This document shows, piece by piece, positions 36,177-44,076 of a stretch of DNA of 64,000 nt; within the stretch, counting starts at the first letter, position 1; every line of letters begins with the position of its first letter. Location: NCBI RefSeq assembly GCF_024347635.1, contig NZ_AP025510.1:682001-746000 (forward strand), given 5' to 3'. Source of the DNA: Vibrio tasmaniensis. GTDB lineage: Bacteria > Pseudomonadota > Gammaproteobacteria > Enterobacterales > Vibrionaceae. The position numbers and the translations under genes are program-made. The notes below the pieces were generated by a model. That model saw only the letters and a program-made list of their open reading frames with translations, did not search any database and was not told the DNA's origin.

Positions 36177-36926
36177 TTATGTTCTTTGTTTTCCGTTATC
36201 TGTGCAGGCTCGCCTGTAACTTGCAGGCGTTACTCCAGTCCGTTTCTTAAAAATTCTCGAGAAATATGACACATCCTTGTATCCACATTGATAGGCAATG
36301 ACAGCAATTTTTGATTCGGTATCTGCTTCGATTAACTTTTTGGCAAGTAGAATGCGTTTATCGCACACGAAGTCTCTAAAGCTTACTCCAAAGTGTAGAT
36401 GAAACTTCTTAGAAAAATAGGTGGTTGAACAGTGACATTTCTCGGCGATTTCTGTTTCTCTGATTTCTTTGTTGATGTTGTCCATTACAAAGTTAACGAC
36501 TTCTGATGTGAAGACCTTGACTGGCAGCTGATTGTTGCTGTTTGTGTCTCTGTCGATATCGAAATGAGGCTCGAACATATGTTGTGTCTTGGCCTTAAGT
36601 TCTTCGAACTGACTGGTCAGATGATTACTGTTTGTTTCTATAATGAAAAATATATTCTTATGATTTAGAACGATATTAGGTAACGGGTCGGAACAAATAA
36701 TGACAATTCTTTTGTTCAAGTTTTCGCAAATAGATAAAGCCATAGTAAGCAGTTGAGTTTTATCTGCACTATTCAATATGAAAAATACCAATCTGACATC
36801 TAAGTTACTGATTATAGATATGTCTTGTTTAAAGTTTTCAATAGAAAAATAGTTGCCTATTTTATTGATAATAACGGAGTTGAAATCACTCTCTTTATCC
36901 GATAACAACGGGGTTACTATTTTCAT
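36177..36926 (-). CDS. AraC-family regulator with receiver-like N-terminus
   Basis: About 249 residues from the ATG at 36926; a TTG four codons upstream keeps the frame. The C-terminal 100 residues are an AraC DNA-binding domain (IRETEIAEKCHCSTTYFSKKF; VAYQCGYKDVSYFSRIFKKRTGVTPASYR). The N-terminal 115 residues alternate beta and helix like a degenerate receiver, with no clear phospho-acceptor aspartate pattern. It is divergent from the Tad locus (194 bases between start codons), so it is the best candidate for its regulator. AT-rich, like the pilus genes. Confidence 0.82.
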   Translation of the reverse strand: MKIVTPLLSDKESDFNSVIINKIGNYFSIENFKQDISIISNLDVRLVFFILNSADKTQLLTMALSICENLNKRIVIICSDPLPNIVLNHKNIFFIIETNSNHLTSQFEELKAKTQHMFEPHFDIDRDTNSNNQLPVKVFTSEVVNFVMDNINKEIRETEIAEKCHCSTTYFSKKFHLHFGVSFRDFVCDKRILLAKKLIEADTESKIAVIAYQCGYKDVSYFSRIFKKRTGVTPASYRRACTDNGKQRT

Positions 36927-37119
36927 ACAGATACCCAATGCATTTCATATTCTCTTTTAGTCTAAAAGTGGCTAATTAATGAAGCTTTATATTTAGATTA
37001 GAAGTACCACAAAAAAGTGCAAGTAAATGGCAAAAAAATCCTAACCAAATATATCTCTCACCTCTAGATTTACTTTACAGGCAAACAAAGCCTGATACGT
37101 AAATCAAGGAGAAGTTCTC
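36927..37119 (+). promoter_or_regulatory. Upstream region of the Tad/Flp locus
   Basis: AT-rich divergent region. CAGGC-AAACAAA-GCCTG (37078-37094) is a small inverted repeat 26 bases before flp-1, which has a good AAGGAGAAG ribosome site. No convincing sigma70 -35/-10 pair was recognised, so an activator-dependent promoter is likely. Confidence 0.45.
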
Positions 37120-37290
37120 ATGGATAAGTTTTTGAATAATTGTAAAGAATTCATGAAAGATGAAGAAGGGTTGACTGTTATCGAGTATGTAATTGGTGCA
37201 GCGTTACTGGTATTAGGCTTGACCACTATATTTACTGGTTTTGGGGCCGCCCTATCCGCTAAGCTTAATAACATCATTAACAGTATTTAA
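37120..37290 (+). CDS. flp: Flp-type pilin, first copy
   Basis: A 56-residue prepilin, too short for usual gene finders. The cleavage motif EEG-LTVIEYV has Gly at -1 and the Glu-Tyr pair at +5/+6 typical of Flp pilins, then about 20 hydrophobic residues ending AKLNNIINSI. AAGGAG precedes the ATG. As the most 5' gene it should be the major pilin of the Tad pilus. Its stop overlaps the next start (TAATG). Confidence 0.93.
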   Translation: MDKFLNNCKEFMKDEEGLTVIEYVIGAALLVLGLTTIFTGFGAALSAKLNNIINSI

Positions 37291-37454
37291 TGATTACTGC
37301 CATGGTTGCTCGGAGAGTGAGACAGCAAAAGGGGTTAACGACTATTGAGTATGTCATTGGTGCTGCCTCGCTCATAATTTTTGTCGGGCTAATTTTCTCT
37401 GGAATGGCTACGACATTAGTGAGTAAATTTCAAAGTATTATATCGAGCGTATGA
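37290..37454 (+). CDS. Flp-type pilin, second copy
   Basis: A 54-residue prepilin (or 50 from an internal ATG), starting at the base shared with the flp-1 stop. Motif QQKG-LTTIEYVIGAASLIIF closely parallels flp-1, with a C-terminal SKFQSIISSV. The overlap couples its translation to flp-1. In other Tad loci the second Flp gene is often weakly expressed or non-essential; whether it is a minor pilin here is unknown. Confidence 0.88.
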   Translation: MITAMVARRVRQQKGLTTIEYVIGAASLIIFVGLIFSGMATTLVSKFQSIISSV

Positions 37455-37463
37455 ATTGAAATT

Positions 37464-37994
37464 ATGATTAATGAGCCTTCTGTTTTTTGGGCATTGCTAA
37501 TTGCTGTATCGGTATACGATGTTGAGAAACATCGTATACCAAACAAAATATTGATTCTTTTTTTATTTTTTTATTTTTTATCAATGTTCAACAGCAATTA
37601 CACCTTTGATAGTTTCTTAATGTCTTTATTTGGGTCGGTCGTATTCTTTTGTTTTGGATTGCTATTCTATTTTTTAAGAGCAATGTCTGCAGGGGATGTG
37701 AAGTTATTAGGTGTTGTAGGAATGTATTTGGGGTGGGGGCAATTACTCGATGCATCGTACTTTATCTTGGTTTCTTCTGGAGTTGTTGGGGTTTTCTACC
37801 TGCTATACAACCTCTCCAACTCGAGCTGTTTTAGTATTAAAAGCTATTTTGAAAATAAGATAATTGTGCTTGGTGGAGCTGCACCAGTCATTGATAAAAC
37901 AGCTAATTTACATACTCGGTATTCAAATAAAGTAACGATGCCTTTTGCTCCTTCTGTTGTTATAGGGTTAGCGATGTATAGCTACTTTACTTAA
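37464..37994 (+). CDS. tadV: A24-family prepilin peptidase TadV/CpaA
   Basis: Membrane aspartyl protease that cleaves Flp, TadE and TadF leaders. The 176 residues have about six membrane segments, with the two active-site aspartates in YDVEKHRIPN (near residue 19) and SAGDVKLLG (near residue 76). It is short, as in Tad loci, and lacks the methylase domain of PilD. Nine bases after the second flp gene. Confidence 0.92.
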   Translation: MINEPSVFWALLIAVSVYDVEKHRIPNKILILFLFFYFLSMFNSNYTFDSFLMSLFGSVVFFCFGLLFYFLRAMSAGDVKLLGVVGMYLGWGQLLDASYFILVSSGVVGVFYLLYNLSNSSCFSIKSYFENKIIVLGGAAPVIDKTANLHTRYSNKVTMPFAPSVVIGLAMYSYFT

Positions 37995-38031
37995 ATCTGT
38001 TGTTGGTTAGCTTTGTGGGGAGACATAATAT

Positions 38032-39381
38032 ATGGATATTATAGGGCGTACTGCTCCAACAACCTTGAAGCCACAAATTTCAGCCCCAATCGTCCCTACA
38101 TCTCTTGATATGTTGGGTGTTCCTGAAGTCGTTATTGAAAACCTCGTACTTAAGCATTTGTCGGCTTACCCAAAATCGGATGTTTTAGAGCTTTCTAATT
38201 ATTTATGTGTTGTGACTCATATCGTAGAAAGCGCTTTGGCCGTTTTAAGAAAGAAGTCATTAATCGAGGTATTTCAGCCTACTTCTGATATTTCCCTCTC
38301 ATCTGTGTCACATAGTCATGTTCGTTATTCACTATCAGAAAAAGGGCTTGAAGAAGCGGATCTTGCTTTCAAGCGTGATGCTTATTTAGGCCCCGCACCG
38401 GTTTCGCTTACCCAATATAGTGAGGTGGTAAAACAACAAGACTTGAGAGCTGAGTTAGTGACTCGGCCACATGTCGAAACGGCACTGAGTGATGTATATG
38501 GTGTCGAAAAAATGATTTCAGTACTTGGGCCTGCAATCAATTCGGGGCGTGCTTTGTTACTTTATGGCCATGCAGGAACGGGTAAAACATTTGTCGCGAG
38601 CCGTATTGTGAACGCTTTGCACACCTCTGTATTTATTCCTTATGCCGTCTATGCTCTGGGTAACATTATCAAGGTGTTCTCGGCGCAACATCATAAACCG
38701 TTGGATAGTAACGGCAGCGATCAAAGTATTTCCCTCAAAGATCAGTACGACAAGCGTTGGCTTAATTGTGAAAGACCCAATATCCAGGTTGGGGGAGAAC
38801 TGACTATGGATATGCTTGAAGTCAATCACTCAGAAAATAGTCGAGTCTGGTTAGCACCAGTTCAAATGATGGCAAACAATGGGATTTTTATCATTGATGA
38901 TCTTGGTCGTCAGCCTATGCCTGTGGATGCGCTTCTTAACCGTTGGATAGTACCGATGGAGTACTCATTCGATTACTTGTCGCTGCCTAATGGTCAGCAG
39001 ATAACGATGCCATTTGTATTAACTCTTGCCTTCTCTACCAATTTAAATCCCAAGAAAATAAGCGATCCTGCCTTTTTGCGTCGTTTAGGTTACAAGATTG
39101 AATTCAAGCCACTTAACCAACGAGACTATGAAGCTCTATGGATGAGCGTCGTTGCTGATAAAGAAGTCGAGCTTCAAGATGGGTTCTTTGAGCGTTTATC
39201 TCAAATGCACACGCTTCTTAAGGTGCCACTTTTCCCATGTTTACCGAAAGATCTCGTTGGTATAAGCAAAGATATTCTTTCGTTTGAACAACTCCCGCCT
39301 GTTATTACCTTCGATATTCTTTCCATGGCATGGGAAGTCTATTTTACCTCTGATGGACACGAGGAAGAAAATAATGAATAA
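38032..39381 (+). CDS. AAA-type ATPase with N-terminal winged helix, Tad-associated
   Basis: A 449-residue protein with no counterpart in the basic Tad set. Residues about 25-110 look like a winged-helix domain (VLELSNYLCVVTHIVESALAVLRKK... YSLSEKGLEEA). The ATPase core has Walker A GHAGTGKT (179-186), Walker B IFIIDD (285-290), and a sensor/arginine-finger region FSTNLNPKKISDPAFLRRLGYKI. It overlaps rcpC by eight bases, so it is part of the operon. It may remodel pilus proteins or act as a regulator; neither is shown. Confidence 0.78.
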   Translation: MDIIGRTAPTTLKPQISAPIVPTSLDMLGVPEVVIENLVLKHLSAYPKSDVLELSNYLCVVTHIVESALAVLRKKSLIEVFQPTSDISLSSVSHSHVRYSLSEKGLEEADLAFKRDAYLGPAPVSLTQYSEVVKQQDLRAELVTRPHVETALSDVYGVEKMISVLGPAINSGRALLLYGHAGTGKTFVASRIVNALHTSVFIPYAVYALGNIIKVFSAQHHKPLDSNGSDQSISLKDQYDKRWLNCERPNIQVGGELTMDMLEVNHSENSRVWLAPVQMMANNGIFIIDDLGRQPMPVDALLNRWIVPMEYSFDYLSLPNGQQITMPFVLTLAFSTNLNPKKISDPAFLRRLGYKIEFKPLNQRDYEALWMSVVADKEVELQDGFFERLSQMHTLLKVPLFPCLPKDLVGISKDILSFEQLPPVITFDILSMAWEVYFTSDGHEEENNE

Positions 39382-40123
39382 GAGTCAAGTTTTCCTACTG
39401 TTTTTACTGTCCGTAGTATTTGGCTTAGCGGCTGTATTTTTTGCTAAGCAGTGGATGGAAGATCAAGTTCAACCAACCGTTGAGGTTGAAACTGTGGAGC
39501 GTCATCCAGTCGTGGTGGCATCACAAGAAATTGAAGCTGGAACCATTATTGAGGAGCAGTTCTTAGCGACAAAGTTGATGGAAGTTGATTGGATTAATGA
39601 AAATAATTTTTCCGATGCTTCTGAATTGGTTGGCAAAGTGGTAGCCAATACTATTTATGCTGGTGAAGTGCTTCATAAAATGCGTTTTACTATTCCAGGA
39701 GAAGGCTCAACGCTTGCTGCGTTAATACCTGAGAATAAACGTGCGGTAACAATACGAGTGGATGACGTTATTGGTGTGGCTGGCTTTCTATTACCAGGTA
39801 ATAAAGTTGACATACTTAGCACTGTTTCTTACAGCAAAAACTCAGCAGCAACTCGTACCGTGTTGAAAGATATCAAGGTACTGGCAGTAGACCAAACAGC
39901 AAAAACGAATGAAAACAGTCCTATTATCGTACGAGCTGTGACATTAGAGGTTTCACCTAAAGATGCTGAAAAACTTTTAACAGCGAAGAGTAAAGGCAGT
40001 ATTCAACTGACACTGAGAAACCCTCATGAAGTTGAGAAAAAGGTTGTTCGTCGATACGTACCTAAGCCGAGTGTGACGATCATTAAAGGTACTCAAGCAT
40101 CTAGTGTTCGCGTCAAGGATTGA
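39374..40123 (+). CDS. rcpC: Flp pilus assembly protein CpaB/RcpC
   Basis: Periplasmic SAF-domain protein that works with the RcpA secretin. The 249 residues start with a membrane anchor (FLLFLLSVVFGLAAVFFA), then a SAF domain (VVVASQEIEAGTIIEEQF...), and the CpaB core (PENKRAVTIRVDDVIGVAGFLLPGNKVDIL). ATG at 39374 lies inside the end of the ATPase gene; an upstream in-frame ATG would add 30 residues with no signal peptide. Confidence 0.93.
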   Translation: MNKSQVFLLFLLSVVFGLAAVFFAKQWMEDQVQPTVEVETVERHPVVVASQEIEAGTIIEEQFLATKLMEVDWINENNFSDASELVGKVVANTIYAGEVLHKMRFTIPGEGSTLAALIPENKRAVTIRVDDVIGVAGFLLPGNKVDILSTVSYSKNSAATRTVLKDIKVLAVDQTAKTNENSPIIVRAVTLEVSPKDAEKLLTAKSKGSIQLTLRNPHEVEKKVVRRYVPKPSVTIIKGTQASSVRVKD

Positions 40124-40131
40124 GGTGAGTT

Positions 40132-41586
40132 ATGAAAATAATAATAACGTGTATTTTGAGCTTCGTTTGTTTCTCTACACTGAGCTTTGCTGCTCTACAA
40201 ACGGGTAAAACGGTAACGGTTCCTCATCACAAATCAACACATGTGGTGTTGTCAGGGAAAGCGAGCAAAGTGTCGCTTGGTGATCCTGATGTACTTGATA
40301 TTGTGATGTTGAAATCGAGCGAGCTGTTTTTAATCGGAAAAAAATTAGGTGCAACTAACCTAATGGCGTGGGATGCCCGTGGCCAGTTGATTGAATCGAT
40401 CAATATCGAAGTCACTCATGATCTTAATAGCTTAAAAGCGAAGTTATATGAGTTTCTTCCTGATGAAACGATTGAGGTGCACAGTGCTCAAAATCGCTTG
40501 CTGCTGAGTGGACAGGTGAGTAATCAGCAACAAATGAATGTAGCGATGCGAATAGCAGAAACCTACTCTTCGGGTGAAACGGCTGATGAATCGAAGGAGA
40601 GTGGTAGCGAGCAAGCTGCAGCGACAGGTGTTATCAACTTGATGTCTATTGGTGGCGCTCAACAAGTCATGTTAGAAGTGACGGTCGCCGAGGTTCAAAG
40701 AAGCTTGGTGAGAAAATTTGATGCAAACTTTCATTTCTTCCAAACGAGCGGATCGAATATTTCTTGGGGGGCGTCGTCAGTTCCTGCTGGTGTTCTAGGG
40801 GCTACGCCAATCTTTGATATTCCAACCTCTACTGATTACGGCATTTTAGGCTCGTTTATTGATAGTAATACCCTGTTTACATTCGCCCTAGATGTCGCAA
40901 AACAGAATGGTGTGGCGAAAGTTTTAGCAGAACCTAACTTAACGGCATTAAGTGGCTCTAAGGCTGAATTTTTAGCGGGTGGTGAATTCCCTATCCCTGT
41001 GCCAGATGAAGACGGTATTACGATTGAATATAAAGAATATGGGGTTGGGTTAAAGTTCATTCCCACAGTTCTGAGTGATAAAAAGATCAACCTAAACTTG
41101 GCTGTTGATGTGAGTGAAATTGCCAATAGTAGCTCGTTAACGATTGACCCAGGAACAACCAATGCGACCTACTTTATCCCTCCAATCACTCGTCGAAGCG
41201 CGTCATCGACACTTGAGTTAGCCGACGGACAAACTATTGGTATTGCTGGGTTGCTCAGCGAGAATGTTAGGGATGTGAGTAACAAAATGCCGGGTATTGG
41301 TGATGTCCCCATCTTAGGGCAACTCTTTAATAGCCAAGAGTATGTATCTGGTGAAACAGAACTTGTCATTCTTGTTACCCCTCGACTCGCGAAACCTATT
41401 GACCGAAATAAAGTAACGTTACCAACAGATGCTTTTGTTGACCCGAATGATTTGGAGTATTACTTATTAGGTCGAAGCGCTTATATCGCTGAACCGTCTG
41501 AATCGGATTCAGAGCAATCTCAAGCTTCACAGGGAATATCACCAACAGATGGTGGTAGCGAAGGCTCATTTGGACATGATTTATAA
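40132..41586 (+). CDS. rcpA: Secretin RcpA/CpaC
   Basis: Outer-membrane channel for the Tad pilus. The 484 residues include a signal peptide (1-20, LSFVCFSTLSFA), an N-terminal secretin domain (about 30-100), a BON-like region, and the secretin core (about 170-430) with VLAEPNLTALSGSKAEFLAGGEFPIP and the closing LVILVTPRLAKPI. The tail is acidic and Ser/Gln-rich. Nine bases after rcpC. Confidence 0.95.
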   Translation: MKIIITCILSFVCFSTLSFAALQTGKTVTVPHHKSTHVVLSGKASKVSLGDPDVLDIVMLKSSELFLIGKKLGATNLMAWDARGQLIESINIEVTHDLNSLKAKLYEFLPDETIEVHSAQNRLLLSGQVSNQQQMNVAMRIAETYSSGETADESKESGSEQAAATGVINLMSIGGAQQVMLEVTVAEVQRSLVRKFDANFHFFQTSGSNISWGASSVPAGVLGATPIFDIPTSTDYGILGSFIDSNTLFTFALDVAKQNGVAKVLAEPNLTALSGSKAEFLAGGEFPIPVPDEDGITIEYKEYGVGLKFIPTVLSDKKINLNLAVDVSEIANSSSLTIDPGTTNATYFIPPITRRSASSTLELADGQTIGIAGLLSENVRDVSNKMPGIGDVPILGQLFNSQEYVSGETELVILVTPRLAKPIDRNKVTLPTDAFVDPNDLEYYLLGRSAYIAEPSESDSEQSQASQGISPTDGGSEGSFGHDL

Positions 41587-41596
41587 GGAGATAGAT

Positions 41597-41845
41597 ATGA
41601 TTAGAATAATGATGGTCTTTCTCGTAATGGTGTTAGTTGGCTGTGCTAATGATGCTCGTTTAGGGCATTCGGTAGCACTCGTAAAAACAGAACAAACGTA
41701 TAACCCTAATGCGACCCAAGAGAATTTACTCGTGGTACCGGATGGTACAGGGGAGCGGATGCAGACTGGTTACGATAGATATGTAGGCAGAGGTGAAAAC
41801 GAACTGTCTGGAAGTAGTAGCCAGATCTTAGAAGAATTTAACTAA
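41597..41845 (+). CDS. Small lipoprotein in the RcpB position
   Basis: An 82-residue lipoprotein with lipobox LVGC (Cys16). AAGGAG lies seven bases before the ATG at 41597. The mature part is polar with no recognised domain. It stands between the secretin and tadG, where some Tad loci carry rcpB or a secretin-assembly lipoprotein (pilotin), a role that is plausible but unproven. Confidence 0.8.
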   Translation: MIRIMMVFLVMVLVGCANDARLGHSVALVKTEQTYNPNATQENLLVVPDGTGERMQTGYDRYVGRGENELSGSSSQILEEFN

Positions 41846-41861
41846 ATCTGGAGGTACTCAT

Positions 41862-43130
41862 ATGTTGTATCGAGTATCAAAAAGTCCCAGAAAACAGCAA
41901 GGCTTAGTTGTCGTATTAGTTACCGCTGCTTTGCTTGTTTTCTTAGCTGTGTCAGCGTTGGCTGTAGATGTTAACCATATGCTGGTTAATAAAACACGCT
42001 TACAAAATGCTGTAGATTCAGCGGCGTTAGCTGCGGCAACCATACTGGACAATAGTAAAGACAAAGATGCGGTGGATGCTGAGATAGGCACTGCGTTAAA
42101 TGCAATGGCAGCGTCAACAGGGAATCATGAGATTGATTTTACCACCGCTTCCATAAACATTGATTACTCTAACGATCCTCAGGATTTTACTGGAACAGCC
42201 ACCTTCGGTGATGACGATGATGTATATGTACGCGTTCGAGTAGATTCGTTGGATATGGATGAGTTCTTTATTCAAATGTTTGGACTAGTAAAAGAGGTTT
42301 CAGCAAGTGCAGTCGCTGGGCCAAGCTCCGGGCAAGAGGTTGTCAATAACGTTGTGCCTATTGGGGTTTGCATTGGTGACGGAACTTCGGACAACGACGT
42401 TGATCCTGAAGATGGATATCATGACGTTACTGGCGATGCAATAACGAGCGTGTTTGGTTATGAAGTGGGGACTGTCCATGCATTGAAGGTGGGTGACAGT
42501 AGCTTATCTGAAATGGGTAACGGTAATTATCATTTATTAGACTTTGGGTCTGGTGGTAAGGCTATAAAAGAGGGGTTAGGTGGTAGTTATGACCAACCCG
42601 TTAAAATAGGTGAAGATATCACGACCAAACCTGGCGGCACGGTTGGCCCAACAGGCGATGGCTTGAATACTCGTTTTGGCGATTATGGTGGTGGCTTAAC
42701 GGCATCAGATTACCCTTCTGACTACGTAACTACAGAGCCTAGCGATGAGATTACGATTGATGCAAGTACAGGGGATATCGATTTTGATGGCACTTATACC
42801 TATGCGCAATATGAAGCTGATACCAACGCATGTATAGCAGATAACGGTTCAGGGTGTGCCGCTAATGGTGTTGCTTGGCGTCGTATTTTACCGATACCTA
42901 TGGTGGATTGCTCAGGTAAAAGTGGCGGTGCCACTGACTTTACTGTGAATAAAATTGGTTGTTTTTTCTTGTTGCAAAAAGCACCAACTAATAACTCAGG
43001 TACGCCTGCCGTCTTTGGTGAGTTCATTCACTCCTGTAGTGTTGTTGGTGGTTCAGGCAGTACAGAATCAACAACGGAAGGAACTTATAAGATTGTTTTG
43101 TATAAGGATCCTGATAGTGGGGAGTCTTGA
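41862..43130 (+). CDS. tadG: TadG-like pilus assembly protein
   Basis: A 422-residue protein with the TadG N-terminus: QQGLVVVLVTAALLVFLAVSALAVDVNHM, followed by the TadE/TadG-like helix NKTRLQNAVDSAALAAATIL. The long C-terminal part is extracellular/periplasmic, Asp/Gly-rich, with several Cys residues but no recognisable von Willebrand domain. GGAGG precedes the ATG. Gene order tadG-tadE-tadF differs from the A. actinomycetemcomitans tadE-tadF-tadG. Confidence 0.85.
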   Translation: MLYRVSKSPRKQQGLVVVLVTAALLVFLAVSALAVDVNHMLVNKTRLQNAVDSAALAAATILDNSKDKDAVDAEIGTALNAMAASTGNHEIDFTTASINIDYSNDPQDFTGTATFGDDDDVYVRVRVDSLDMDEFFIQMFGLVKEVSASAVAGPSSGQEVVNNVVPIGVCIGDGTSDNDVDPEDGYHDVTGDAITSVFGYEVGTVHALKVGDSSLSEMGNGNYHLLDFGSGGKAIKEGLGGSYDQPVKIGEDITTKPGGTVGPTGDGLNTRFGDYGGGLTASDYPSDYVTTEPSDEITIDASTGDIDFDGTYTYAQYEADTNACIADNGSGCAANGVAWRRILPIPMVDCSGKSGGATDFTVNKIGCFFLLQKAPTNNSGTPAVFGEFIHSCSVVGGSGSTESTTEGTYKIVLYKDPDSGES

Positions 43131-43132
43131 TT

Positions 43133-43561
43133 ATGAAGCCTTTAATTAAATCTAATCGTGGCTTTGCTGCTATCGAGATGGTAATCGCGACTCCTGTATT
43201 GCTGTTTTTCCTTATATTAGTGCTTGAACTGGGCAATATGATGATTCACTACAATGTGATATCTAAATCCGTTCAAAATGGCGCCCGCTATGCGGTAAGT
43301 GAAGTCTATGGAACCCAAGGTGGAACGCTGGCTCCGTCGTCAGAAATACAGAATGTGGTGGTTTATGGTCAAAACACAGCTGGAACGGCGATATTGTCGA
43401 ATTTAGTTGTTTCTGACGTGACAATTAGCCCACCGAATACAGATAGCTATGTACGTGTGAGTGTGACCTACAATTATATTCCTCATTTTGTGTCGATCCC
43501 GTTTTCTTCGGCGAGCTTTTCTATTCCGATTAGTGTCTCTTCGATAATGAGGGTGCTGTGA
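43133..43561 (+). CDS. tadE: TadE-like pseudopilin
   Basis: A 142-residue membrane protein with the TadE motif NRGFAAIEMVIATPVLLFFLILV (class III leader with Glu-Met near +5) and an extracellular C-terminus. The start is ATG at 43133 with GGGGAG upstream; a TTG two codons earlier is less likely. Processed by TadV in other Tad systems. Overlaps tadF by one base. Confidence 0.88.
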   Translation: MKPLIKSNRGFAAIEMVIATPVLLFFLILVLELGNMMIHYNVISKSVQNGARYAVSEVYGTQGGTLAPSSEIQNVVVYGQNTAGTAILSNLVVSDVTISPPNTDSYVRVSVTYNYIPHFVSIPFSSASFSIPISVSSIMRVL

Positions 43562-44052
43562 TGAAACGATACAAAGGGCGTATTAAAGGCATCGCTATTA
43601 TCGAATTTACCATAGTGTCTTGGCTAGTCTTTCTCTTGGTTTTCCTTATTTTAGCGCTGGGTGCTTACATATTTTCGCTTCAAATGGTGAGTGAAGCGAC
43701 CAGAAAGGCAGCAAGGTTAGCCACGGTTTGCTACGTTGCTGATAGGGACAATATCGCGGGAATGGTTGTTGCTGATCTCCCTCTTGTTGGTTTTACCGCG
43801 GCGAATTTGGAAGTTGCATATTTAGATGTGAGTGGGAATGAAATTACATCTGGTTATGATACGGATCCTGTCTTTAGTAGCATTAAATTTGTAAGGGCAC
43901 GAGCGACAGGGTACGGAATTCAATTAATTGATAATTTGAGTTTTTTAGGTACGAGTGGTTACTTGGCTGCTCCCTCATTTGAAACCATCTTACCTGCAGA
44001 AAGTTTAGGTGTGGTAAGGGCGGACTCCGAAACTCGGAATCGGTGTCCATAA
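43561..44052 (+). CDS. tadF: TadF-like pseudopilin
   Basis: A 163-residue protein resembling TadE, with leader GRIKGIAIIEFTIVSWLVFLLVFL and the usual SEATRKAARLA helix after the membrane segment. ATG at 43561 forms a TGATG junction with tadE; a GTG three bases earlier is possible. A minor pilin/pseudopilin needed for assembly in other Tad systems. Confidence 0.85.
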   Translation: MKRYKGRIKGIAIIEFTIVSWLVFLLVFLILALGAYIFSLQMVSEATRKAARLATVCYVADRDNIAGMVVADLPLVGFTAANLEVAYLDVSGNEITSGYDTDPVFSSIKFVRARATGYGIQLIDNLSFLGTSGYLAAPSFETILPAESLGVVRADSETRNRCP

Positions 44053-44076
44053 GTTATTTTATACAGGAGTAGCGGT

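Noticed and set aside
38557..38829. 90-codon minus-strand frame opposite the AAA ATPase gene
   Set aside because: Antisense shadow; the plus-strand frame has intact Walker motifs.
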